Assembly: GCA_002441205.1 (NCBI GenBank)
Contig: DJVN01000078.1
Location: forward strand, 1-7,968
DNA: 7,968 nt
Reading direction: 5' to 3'
From: Syntrophaceae bacterium UBA6255
GTDB taxonomy: Bacteria; Desulfobacterota; Syntrophia; Syntrophales; Smithellaceae
The position numbers were made by a program, and so were the translations under genes. Positions 1 through 6,980 of this stretch are shown one piece after another (within the stretch, counting starts at the first letter, position 1; every line of letters begins with the position of its first letter). Below the pieces are notes generated by a model. The model did no database searches. It was given only the letters and a program-made list of their open reading frames with translations, and was not told the DNA's origin.

Positions 1-1
1 C

Positions 2-1327
2 GTTAACATCGAAGAGCTACCATTCCCGGATTATGAAGGATTTGGCTTCGATAAATTATTGTTATCGATTCCAAATCAAATCGGCATGTGCGAATATAAT
101 ACCTTGCCAATAATTACAAGCCGGTCATGCCCCTTCAAATGTACTTTCTGCTTTCATCCCAGCGGACAGAAATTCCGGCAGCGCTCACTGGATAATGTTT
201 TTTATGAAATCGATTATCTGGTAGAAAAATTTCACGTCAAATATTTATCCATTCAAGATGAGCTGTTTGGTCATAATATAGAAAGAGTTAAAGCGTTTTG
301 CGATAGAATAAAGTCATATGGAATTAGGTGGCTGGCGAATTTTCGCGTTACAGATGTCACGCCCGAGCTTGTAGAAATATTAAAGGACGCGAATTGTGCA
401 ATCATGGCATTCGGAATAGAGAGTGCGGACAACTCGGTGCTAAAAAGCATGAAAAAGGGCATTACAATTGAGCAAACCGAACGGGCTTTAGAATTGGTTT
501 ATAAAGCAGGCGTAGGTATACAGGGAGTTTTGATTTTTGGCGATATTGCGGAAACGATTGAGACGGCCCAAAAGACACTGGACTGGTGGAAAAACCACAT
601 TCATTATGAACTGCAGCTTAGCGCAATAATAACTTATCCCGGTACTGAAATTTATAATTATGCTTGTTCCCATGGAATAATAAAAGACAAAATTCAATAT
701 ATAAAGGACGGATGCCCGCTCGTTCGTCTCTCCAAGATGTCGGATAAAGAATATAAATGGTTATTTGCACAGCTCGCGTCCTTGCCTCGCTTGACCCATA
801 CAATTCCCAATCAAAGCACAATAGCTAAAATTGATTACGAGAATGCAAGCATAGATGTCAAAGGTCTTTGCATATCGTGTGACACCGAAAACCAATGGAA
901 AGCGAGACTTTTTATACTGGAAACATTAACGTGCAAAAATTGTGGGAGAAGACACATTGCCCCCATCCCTGCAAAAATCATAGAAAGAATCAACAAAAAT
1001 GTTGAAAGATTAATTGGTCTTTATGGCAAAATTGCTTTTTGGGGTATCAATTCTTATTTTTATTCACTTTCCGAAAAGTTGAATATTAAATCACATGATA
1101 AAGTATTTTACGTAGATAAGTCCGATGTGCGATGCGGGCTTGAGGTGGCTGGGCACATCATTCATCCTCCCGATTTAATCAATGATGAAGATATAAAATG
1201 TATAGTTGTTTCTGTGGTGCAGTATTTTGCCGGCCTAAAAAAACCGATTGAAGATGAATATCGAAAAGTGGAAAAAGTATTAAGTATATCGGATTTAATA
1301 TGTGATAATGTAGAAACAAAACTTTAG
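2..1327 (+). CDS. B12-type radical SAM protein, 5' end missing, with C-terminal zinc-ribbon-like and Rossmann-like segments
   Basis: The reading frame is open to the left edge, so the N-terminus lies outside the window; the TTG at 59 is an internal Leu codon. The first visible residues (ELPFPDYEGF) match the linker that commonly joins a cobalamin-binding domain to a radical SAM domain. Counting from the codon at 2-4, the iron-sulfur motif CxxxCxxC is Cys43, Cys47 and Cys50. It is followed by the family motifs GIES (about 138-141) and a late PGTEIY (about 213-218). Beyond the core, two CxxC pairs (codons at 869, 878, 932 and 941) are spaced like a zinc ribbon. The last ~95 residues look like a small Rossmann-type domain (KIAFWGINS, then FYVDKS, then a CIVVSV strand), similar in style to tails of sugar-modifying methyltransferases. 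The enzyme should cleave S-adenosylmethionine to start a radical reaction such as C-methylation or sugar rearrangement. The substrate is unknown; the neighbours suggest a glycan sugar or lipid carrier. Radical SAM identity is firm, the B12 domain is inferred. Confidence 0.88.
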   Translation, partial: VNIEELPFPDYEGFGFDKLLLSIPNQIGMCEYNTLPIITSRSCPFKCTFCFHPSGQKFRQRSLDNVFYEIDYLVEKFHVKYLSIQDELFGHNIERVKAFCDRIKSYGIRWLANFRVTDVTPELVEILKDANCAIMAFGIESADNSVLKSMKKGITIEQTERALELVYKAGVGIQGVLIFGDIAETIETAQKTLDWWKNHIHYELQLSAIITYPGTEIYNYACSHGIIKDKIQYIKDGCPLVRLSKMSDKEYKWLFAQLASLPRLTHTIPNQSTIAKIDYENASIDVKGLCISCDTENQWKARLFILETLTCKNCGRRHIAPIPAKIIERINKNVERLIGLYGKIAFWGINSYFYSLSEKLNIKSHDKVFYVDKSDVRCGLEVAGHIIHPPDLINDEDIKCIVVSVVQYFAGLKKPIEDEYRKVEKVLSISDLICDNVETKL

Positions 1328-1396
1328 CATTTATGCGAAATTCTGAAGAATGTTTGTTAATGATATTATCCTAAATAAAGTATATTCGGAGAACAT

Positions 1397-2359
1397 ATGA
1401 GGAATAATCAATCTGATAAAAATATTGATGTGAGCATAATTGCTCCGGTTTATTTTAATCAGGAATCCCTGAATATTCTGTTCGACAGAATCAAGAAAAA
1501 TGTCATTGAAAAAAATCTCGGGAAAACCTTCGAACTCATTTTCATAGACGATGGTTCAGGAGATAACTCGCTAAATGTCCTTCTTGATTTGAAAAAAGAC
1601 TATCCTGAATATATCAAGATTATAAAACTTACACGTAATTTCGGTCAGGGACCCGCGATAACCGCCGGTTTAAGGACAGCGAAAGGTCAATTCATCATCA
1701 GTATCGATGCCGATTTGCAGGATCCTCCAGAGCTGATGAACGAAATGATTCAATCCCATTTTTCAGAGGGCTTTGAAATTGCCGTGGGCATTCGCCAGGA
1801 AAGAAAGGAATCGCTGTACCGAAGAGCAGGGTCCAGCCTGTGGTACAGAATTTTAAGAAAGCTGACGTTCCCGCAGTTTCCGGAAAAAGGATTCAATTAT
1901 TTCGGTATCGGTAAAAAAGTAAAGGATATGGTGTTGGAAGATGTCAGCAACGGCAGCCAATTATCCAATGTGCTAATTGTGTGGACCGGTTTTCCCATGA
2001 AAAACCTTCCCTACACCAGGCAGAGCCGGCCGCACGGCAAATCGCGATTCAGTCTGCTCAAAAAAATTCATGCGATGTTCGACAGCCTCGTTTCATTTTC
2101 ATTTTTTCCCATCCGGGTGATGACCGTGCTGGGTTTCATAATTTCATTTTTAGGCTTCGGTTATGCCGCCTTGATTTTTTTCAGCAAGCTGTTGGGAAAT
2201 CCCTTCCCCTACAAAGGATGGGTCCCCATGATGATTCTCATACTGGTTTTGTCGGGTTTTCAAATGCTGATGATAGGTATCATGGGTGAATATATATGGC
2301 GCACGCTAGATATTGCCAGAAAAAGAAGTACGTATGTGATTGAAAAAATATTTGAATGA
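1397..2359 (+). CDS. Family 2 glycosyltransferase, DPM1/GtrB/ArnC-like (polyprenyl-phosphate sugar synthase)
   Basis: This 320-residue protein has the usual length and layout of the bacterial DPM1/GtrB group. A cytosolic GT-A domain is followed by two C-terminal membrane segments (about 240-262 and 276-297). Visible motifs are APVYFNQE near the N-terminus, FIDDGS (49-54), NFGQG (81-85), and the metal/donor motif DADLQDP (104-110). A basic stretch with GKSRFSL (214-220) precedes the first membrane helix. Members transfer a hexose or aminosugar from a nucleotide donor to undecaprenyl phosphate at the inner membrane; the donor cannot be read from sequence. The ATG is preceded by GGAGA (1388-1392) at 4 nt. 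The gene sits 69 bp after the radical SAM gene and just before the DAHP synthase. GC content seems to rise along the gene (about 35% in one line near the start, 45% near the end). Family assignment is confident, substrate unknown. Confidence 0.92.
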   Translation: MRNNQSDKNIDVSIIAPVYFNQESLNILFDRIKKNVIEKNLGKTFELIFIDDGSGDNSLNVLLDLKKDYPEYIKIIKLTRNFGQGPAITAGLRTAKGQFIISIDADLQDPPELMNEMIQSHFSEGFEIAVGIRQERKESLYRRAGSSLWYRILRKLTFPQFPEKGFNYFGIGKKVKDMVLEDVSNGSQLSNVLIVWTGFPMKNLPYTRQSRPHGKSRFSLLKKIHAMFDSLVSFSFFPIRVMTVLGFIISFLGFGYAALIFFSKLLGNPFPYKGWVPMMILILVLSGFQMLMIGIMGEYIWRTLDIARKRSTYVIEKIFE

Positions 2360-2368
2360 TTGGAAGTC

Positions 2369-2373
2369 AAGGG
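2369..2373 (+). promoter_or_regulatory. Ribosome binding site deciding the DAHP synthase start
   Basis: AAGGG lies 6 nt before the ATG at 2380. The alternative in-frame ATG at 2356 overlaps the preceding stop codon but has only A/T-rich sequence in front of it. The site therefore favours the 465-residue form of the protein. Confidence 0.6.
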
Positions 2374-2379
2374 TCTGTT

Positions 2380-3777
2380 ATGAGAAAAACAACCGTGAAA
2401 CCAAAAATAAAAAAGACATCCCGCGGGAACAACGCTTCAAATCCTTCATGGTCAAAATTCACCTGGCGTTCTTTTCCCATCAAACAACAGCCGGTCTGGC
2501 CCGATAAAGGTGTCTATGAAGAGACATTGAAAAAACTCTCCGGTCTGCCGGCGCTGGTATTTGCCGGTGAAACGCGAATGCTGAAACAGAACCTGGCCGA
2601 CGCGCAGGAAGGGAAAGCCTTTGTGCTGCAGGCAGGCGACTGTGCTGAGGATTTTTCACGCTGCAACGGTCCGCGAATCCACGATCTGCTGAAAGTCATA
2701 CTGAAGATGTCGATTATTATCGCTTATGCCGGGGAAAAGAAGGTCATCAAAATAGGCCGCATTGCGGGGCAATACGCAAAACCGCGCTCATCAGATACGG
2801 AGATAATCGGCGGTTTGAAAATCCCCATCTATCGCGGCGATATGGTCAACAGTCCGGAGCCGGACCTGAAAGCACGAATACCCGATCCCCGTAGAATACT
2901 GGAGGGCTATTTCCGCGCGGCGGCCACCTTGAATCTTGTCCGGGCCTTTACCAAAGGCGGGTATGCGGCGCTGGATAAAATAAAGTCATGGTCCGATGCC
3001 AGTTTCGGCTCTTTCCCCGCCAGCAGAAAATACGACGAACTCGTCAATGGAATAAAAAAAGCCGTCAGTTTTACGACCGCAATGGGCATTGACATCAAAT
3101 CGCCCCAGTTTAACGAAATAACAATGTATACCTCTCACGAGGCTCTTTTGCTCGAATACGAAGAAGCCCTGACCCGCATTGATACGACCACGGACGACTG
3201 GTACGACACAAGCGCCCACATGCTCTGGATTGGTGATCGCACACGTCAGGCGGATGGAGCACATGTAGAATTTCTGCGAGGTGTCGGCAATCCCCTGGGC
3301 GTAAAAATCGGACCTGATTACGCAATTGAAGACATCAAGCGTCTCATACAAAAACTTAATCCAGCCAACGAATCGGGTCGCATCACCCTGATCACCCGTT
3401 TCAGTGCTGGAAAAATCAAAGCGCTTCTTCCAAGACTCGTCAGCGAAATGAAAAGAGAAGGATTCAGGGTCGTGTGGCTTTGTGATCCGATGCACGGAAA
3501 TACCTTTGTGAACAAGCAGTCGCAGAAAACCAGGAAATACCAGGATATCCTTGGTGAAATAAAATGTTTCTGGCAGATTCATCAGGCCATGGGAACGACA
3601 GCCGCCGGGGTGCATCTGGAACTGACCGGCGATAATGTGACGGAATGCATTGGTGGTAATCGAAAACTTCTTGATAAGCATTTGAAACTGAATTATCAGA
3701 CCAACTGCGATCCGCGTCTCAACGCTGAGCAGGCGGTGGAACTGGCTTTTGAAATCGCTGAGATTATAAGCTGTTAA
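2380..3777 (+). CDS. Class II 3-deoxy-D-arabino-heptulosonate 7-phosphate (DAHP) synthase
   Basis: The product condenses phosphoenolpyruvate with erythrose-4-phosphate, the first step of the shikimate pathway, in the cytosol. Class II hallmarks run along the whole protein (numbered from the ATG at 2380, 465 residues): LPALVFAGE (56-64), LQAGDCAEDF (83-92), KIGRIAGQYAKPRS (124-137), YRGDMVNS (151-158), SAHMLWIGDRTRQ (278-290), DGAHVEF (292-298), GVKIGP (307-312), LITR (337-340), DPMHGNTF (369-376), HLELTGDNVTECIGG (412-426) and CDPRLN (443-448). The metal ligands known from the Mycobacterium tuberculosis enzyme (Cys87, His369, Glu411, Asp441) correspond to Cys88, His372, Glu414 and Asp444, so it should be active. 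Length and the intact middle region match full-length class II enzymes. The first ~20 residues are lysine-rich and not family-typical. It follows the GT2 gene by 20 bp. Sampled lines run 50-62% GC against about 25-45% in flanking genes, suggesting separate origin. A product for aromatic amino acids or a specialised aromatic compound are both possible. Confidence 0.95.
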   Translation: MRKTTVKPKIKKTSRGNNASNPSWSKFTWRSFPIKQQPVWPDKGVYEETLKKLSGLPALVFAGETRMLKQNLADAQEGKAFVLQAGDCAEDFSRCNGPRIHDLLKVILKMSIIIAYAGEKKVIKIGRIAGQYAKPRSSDTEIIGGLKIPIYRGDMVNSPEPDLKARIPDPRRILEGYFRAAATLNLVRAFTKGGYAALDKIKSWSDASFGSFPASRKYDELVNGIKKAVSFTTAMGIDIKSPQFNEITMYTSHEALLLEYEEALTRIDTTTDDWYDTSAHMLWIGDRTRQADGAHVEFLRGVGNPLGVKIGPDYAIEDIKRLIQKLNPANESGRITLITRFSAGKIKALLPRLVSEMKREGFRVVWLCDPMHGNTFVNKQSQKTRKYQDILGEIKCFWQIHQAMGTTAAGVHLELTGDNVTECIGGNRKLLDKHLKLNYQTNCDPRLNAEQAVELAFEIAEIISC

Positions 3778-3867
3778 CGCCACGGTAGTTACATTTTCCG
3801 CAGTTCATGTGAAAAAAATAGTTAAAGTGTGTTACCCTGTAAAATTTGAAATAAAGAAAGGATATCA

Positions 3868-5046
3868 ATGAATAAAGTTCAAAAAATCGATACCATATGT
3901 CTGATAATCATAACCGGTTTTTCTTTTGCCGTTTTTTACCATTATATTTTGGGAACGTATTTAGGGTTAACATATCCTTATGATACATTTCTGTTCAGGC
4001 CTAATGATAAATTTATGGATTTTTTCAATATGCTGGTAAGCCCTTATAGGGATGGGAAATTTCATAATGTTCAATTTCCATTCGGACAACGATTAGCGCA
4101 ATCTTTTACAATCTTCCCCCCTAATATTGGTTTAGCGATTTTTTTCACTATTTTTATCGGTTTCTTTTTGTATGTTAACTGCTCAAATTTAAAAACATCA
4201 ATAAAAGAACAAACCATCAAAAATGTGTTTGTTTTTTCATTGATGACATATCCGTTTCTTATGGTTGTGGATAGAGCAAATATTGAAGCTTTTGTTTTTA
4301 TATTTTTGTATTTGTTCATACATTTTTACAGAAAGCAGCAGACACTTATAAGCATCGTATTCTTGTCCTGTGCCATTTCCATGAAGCTTTTTCCGGGCGT
4401 GTTTGTGATTCTTCTGTTGTCGGACAGGAAATACAAAGAAGCCGTTTATGCCTGTTTTCTGGTATTGTTGATTTCCGTGATAGGGTATTTTTCCTATGAT
4501 GGAAATATGGTTGAAAACATAAGAGCACACATGATTACTTTAAATTTTTATAGCATGGCTTATTCCATTGGCAATGAAGGTTTGTACTTCGGGAATAGTC
4601 TGTGGGGACCTGTCAAATTGATGATCATAGGAAGCGGAATAAAATGTTCACCTGCTTTGGCGACCAAAGTGTATTCCATTTCAGTCATGATTTTGTTTGC
4701 CTTCATCTCTGTTTACATAATCTTTAAGGAGAAGATATTCTGGAAAAAAATCGCGTTGCTGGTGTTTTCTATGAATTTATTTCCGTTCGTTTCCGGTGAT
4801 TATAAACTTATCCACATATTCCTTCCTTTATTCCTGTTCATCAACAATGAAAACAAAGACCGGTTTGACTGGTTATATGCCGTTCTGTTCGGTCTGCTCC
4901 TGATACCGAAAGCATACGTTCACTATCGTCTTAATCCGGAAATCACGTCGTCGATTATCATCAGCCCCTTGCTTATGGCTTTTTTTGCAATCGTGATTAT
5001 GTCGCAGGGGCTGTTCGCCGGTATCCGGAAAAACAAGGCCGGTTAA
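3868..5046 (+). CDS. Multi-spanning membrane protein, GT-C/GT87 (DUF2029)-like glycosyltransferase
   Basis: The 392-residue protein is very hydrophobic, with about ten or eleven likely membrane segments (roughly 8-30, 86-104, 119-134, 139-154, 159-184, 192-208, 267-286, 293-307, 312-326, 334-348, 362-380). Between the first two lies a polar loop of ~55 residues with acidic positions (Asp39, Asp47, Asp51), where GT-C enzymes usually carry catalytic acids. DRANIEAF (135-142), AISMKLFPG (169-177) and SGDYKL (309-314) resemble conserved points of the GT87 mannosyltransferase family. Such enzymes transfer a sugar from a polyprenyl-phosphate carrier on the outer face of the inner membrane, which fits the two DPM1/GtrB-like genes nearby. 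The ATG has AAAGGA (3857-3862) 5 nt upstream. Separated by 90 bp from the DAHP synthase, a gap with no convincing promoter or terminator. The 5' half is very AT-rich (about 25% GC in a sampled line). Membrane protein: certain; GT87: probable; an O-antigen polymerase-like protein is the alternative. Confidence 0.7.
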   Translation: MNKVQKIDTICLIIITGFSFAVFYHYILGTYLGLTYPYDTFLFRPNDKFMDFFNMLVSPYRDGKFHNVQFPFGQRLAQSFTIFPPNIGLAIFFTIFIGFFLYVNCSNLKTSIKEQTIKNVFVFSLMTYPFLMVVDRANIEAFVFIFLYLFIHFYRKQQTLISIVFLSCAISMKLFPGVFVILLLSDRKYKEAVYACFLVLLISVIGYFSYDGNMVENIRAHMITLNFYSMAYSIGNEGLYFGNSLWGPVKLMIIGSGIKCSPALATKVYSISVMILFAFISVYIIFKEKIFWKKIALLVFSMNLFPFVSGDYKLIHIFLPLFLFINNENKDRFDWLYAVLFGLLLIPKAYVHYRLNPEITSSIIISPLLMAFFAIVIMSQGLFAGIRKNKAG

Positions 5047-5100
5047 AATGCCGGAATATTTTCATACATGGATTCATGTCGATACGGTGTTTAATTTAAA

Positions 5101-6018
5101 ATGAAGATAAGTATTTTGGGCGCACGGGGACAAATTGCCAGAAGCCTTATTTCTCTTTATATAGAGAAGAGTGAATTATCAGGCCTTGCGCTTTATTCCA
5201 GAGATCCTGAAAAGTTGAGGTTGGAAATAAAGGATGCAGTAGTTTATTCCTCGGAGGATTTCCCGCGTCATAATCATGATGTCATTATCAATTGCATCGG
5301 CATCCCCACTGTCAAGGGTGTTCCTAACAGAGCCTCAGACGTTTTCGATATCCACGAGCGGTGGGATAATCTGATCCTTCAATATCTTAATCGAAATCAG
5401 AAAGCCCTTTATATCAGCATGAGCAGCGGCGCCGTGTACGGCAGGAATTTTCAAAATCCTGTTGATGAAACGTGCTGTTTGCTGCAAGGGATAACAGAAA
5501 TTTCTCCGGCTGATTTTTATGGGGTGTCCAAATTGAATTGCGAAGCCAAACACAGAGCTCATGAAAAATTCAGCATCGTTGATTTGCGGATTTTTAGTTA
5601 TATCAGCAGATTTATTGATTTTAATTCAAACTTTCTTGTCTCTGAAATCCTGACGGCTTTAAGAAATAAAAAGATTTTTATGACGAACGATCACAATATT
5701 GCCAGAGACTATCTACATCCTGAAGATATGATGCAGATTCTCTCGCTTATCATTAAACGATGGCAGAAAACCGGTTTTATCAATGACGTTTTCGATGTGT
5801 ACAGCAAGAAACCGATAACCAAAATGGACCTGCTGGAGAGTCTTGCGAAAAAATTCAATCTTCAGTATGAAATAAAAAAAGAACTCCATGTTGATGCTTC
5901 CGCTACCGGCTTTAAAATGAATTATTATTCAGTGAACAAAAAACTCGAAAAAATCGGATATGAACCACGCTATTCTTCTCTGAATGCGATATTAAAAGTA
6001 TTTGGTGAGGTATTATGA
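5101..6018 (+). CDS. NAD(P)-dependent sugar epimerase/dehydratase-like protein (extended SDR)
   Basis: This 305-residue protein begins directly with the nucleotide-binding strand and loop ISILGARGQIA (3-13), a GxxGxxA variant of the usual GxxGxxG. It continues with INCIG (63-67), the serine strand ISMSSGAVYG (105-114) and the catalytic pair Tyr140/Lys144 (YGVSK). A later RDYLHPEDM (202-210) is typical of nucleotide-sugar epimerases, dehydratases and 4-ketoreductases. It probably oxidises/reduces or epimerises a nucleotide-linked sugar in the cytosol; which one cannot be told. No Shine-Dalgarno sequence is visible before the ATG and an in-frame TAA at 5092 blocks extension, so the start is fixed. 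The stop overlaps the start of the next glycosyltransferase (ATGA), so the two are likely translated together and may act on one sugar. Confidence 0.87.
   Translation: MKISILGARGQIARSLISLYIEKSELSGLALYSRDPEKLRLEIKDAVVYSSEDFPRHNHDVIINCIGIPTVKGVPNRASDVFDIHERWDNLILQYLNRNQKALYISMSSGAVYGRNFQNPVDETCCLLQGITEISPADFYGVSKLNCEAKHRAHEKFSIVDLRIFSYISRFIDFNSNFLVSEILTALRNKKIFMTNDHNIARDYLHPEDMMQILSLIIKRWQKTGFINDVFDVYSKKPITKMDLLESLAKKFNLQYEIKKELHVDASATGFKMNYYSVNKKLEKIGYEPRYSSLNAILKVFGEVL
6007..6010 (+). promoter_or_regulatory. Ribosome binding site inside the SDR gene for the second GT2
   Basis: GAGG lies 4 nt before the ATG at 6015, inside the last codons of the SDR gene. Together with the ATGA overlap this indicates coupled translation. 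Confidence 0.55.
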
Positions 6019-6965
6019 AAAAAATTTCAATCGTAACCGCGTGTTATAATGAAGAGGAAAATGTTGAAGCTCTTTATCAGGCAGTCAAAAAAATATTTCA
6101 GGACAAGTTGAATGATTACGCGTACGAACATATCTTCATTGATAATGCCTCCCAGGATAAGACCGTTGCCATTTTGAAGAGAATGGCGGCTGGCGATAAG
6201 AATGTTAAAATCATCGTTAACTCTAGGAACTTCGGTCATATTCGTTCTCCATTTTATGGTCTTTTGCAGGCTTCAGGAGATGCTGTAATATCATTAGTGG
6301 CTGATTTTCAGGACCCCCTGGAGATGATTCCGAAATTTGTCAAAAAATGGGAAGAAGGGTTTAAAATCGTTGTAGGCGTGAAGGAGAAGAGCGATGAATC
6401 TTCAATTTTCTTTAGCATCCGAAAGGTTTACTATAAAGTTGTTACGAGGCTTGCCGAGGTTGACCTCATCGATAACTTCACCGGATTTGGCCTGTATGAT
6501 GGAAGCGTTATTGAAATACTGAAAAAAATTCCAGATGCTTATCCTTATTTCCGCGGACTGATATGTGATATCGGTTTTGAAAAAGCGACGATAGAATATC
6601 ATCAGCCTGCCCGGAAGCGCGGTATCACAAAAAATAATTTTTATACACTATTTGATATGGCTATGCTGGGAATCACAACGCATTCCAAGGTTCCCTTACG
6701 GCTGGCCAGCATGCTCGGGTTTGGAACGGCCATATTAAGCATGTTGGTTGCTTTAGGTTATTTTGTTTATAAAATTTTATTCTGGAACAGTTTTCAGGTC
6801 GGCCAGGCGCCGCTGGTCATCGGGCTGTTTTTCTTCTCGTCCGTTCAATTGATATTTATCGGTATTATCGGGGAGTATGTCGGGAATATCTACACGCAGG
6901 TTTTGAAGCGTCCGCTGGTGATTGAGAAAGAAAGAATAAACTTTTCAGAAAAAGATCAAAATTAA
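6015..6965 (+). CDS. Second family 2 glycosyltransferase, DPM1/GtrB-like, membrane-anchored
   Basis: The 316-residue protein has the same plan as the first GT2: a GT-A domain, then two membrane segments (about 232-254 and 265-287), ending in a basic tail. Motifs are VTACYNEEENV (7-17), FIDNASQDKT (41-50), NSRNFGHIRSP (69-79), VADFQDP (95-101), NFTGFGLYD (154-162) and KRGITKNNFY (201-210). At the usual first Asp of the DxD motif there is Val95; Asp97, Gln99 and Asp100 are kept. From memory this VADxQDP form is shared by a whole subfamily that also has FIDNAS and the ITKNNFYTL stretch, so it looks like a subfamily trait and not a loss. Expected role: loading a sugar from a nucleotide donor onto polyprenyl phosphate at the inner membrane. 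The gene overlaps the SDR stop by 4 nt and ends 15 bp before the rfbF start, so it belongs to the CDP-sugar operon. Donor sugar unknown. Confidence 0.92.
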   Translation: MKKISIVTACYNEEENVEALYQAVKKIFQDKLNDYAYEHIFIDNASQDKTVAILKRMAAGDKNVKIIVNSRNFGHIRSPFYGLLQASGDAVISLVADFQDPLEMIPKFVKKWEEGFKIVVGVKEKSDESSIFFSIRKVYYKVVTRLAEVDLIDNFTGFGLYDGSVIEILKKIPDAYPYFRGLICDIGFEKATIEYHQPARKRGITKNNFYTLFDMAMLGITTHSKVPLRLASMLGFGTAILSMLVALGYFVYKILFWNSFQVGQAPLVIGLFFFSSVQLIFIGIIGEYVGNIYTQVLKRPLVIEKERINFSEKDQN

Positions 6966-6972
6966 AAGGTGG
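6966..6972 (+). promoter_or_regulatory. Ribosome binding site deciding the rfbF start
   Basis: AAGGTGG ends 8 nt before the ATG at 6981. The GTG at 6969 lies inside this site and the ATG at 6975 is only 2 nt from it, so 6981 is the best start. It also gives the MKAVILAGG beginning usual for the family. Confidence 0.6.
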
Positions 6973-6980
6973 AAATGGTT

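Noticed and set aside
59..61. TTG as the start of the radical SAM gene
   Set aside because: The frame is open upstream to the window edge and the upstream residues fit the family's linker, so the TTG is an internal Leu codon.
1354..1381. Possible promoter before the first GT2 (TTGTTA, 16 nt, TAAAGT)
   Set aside because: Each box matches only four of six consensus bases in AT-rich sequence, and the transcript start would fall on the ribosome site.
1981..2289. 102-codon open frame in another + frame
   Set aside because: It is inside the first GT2 coding region, which has clear family motifs and membrane helices in the main frame; the alternative protein has no recognisable character.
2356..2358. 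ATG overlapping the GT2 stop as start of the DAHP synthase
   Set aside because: No ribosome site precedes it, while AAGGG stands 6 nt before the ATG at 2380. Not excluded, since translational coupling could use it.
2986..3783. 265-codon open frame on the minus strand
   Set aside because: It lies wholly opposite the conserved catalytic half of the DAHP synthase and shows no recognisable motif; a shadow of a gene with biased codons.
3771..3800. Possible terminator after the DAHP synthase
   Set aside because: Only a 4-bp TAAC/GTTA pairing and no uninterrupted T run; not a credible intrinsic terminator.
5066..5079. Small inverted repeat ACATG-GATT-CATGT before the SDR gene
   Set aside because: A 5-bp stem is expected by chance in this composition; no second copy or regulator nearby to support an operator.
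6969..6971. GTG as the start of rfbF
   Set aside because: It falls inside the ribosome binding site for the ATG at 6981, which gives the family-typical N-terminus.
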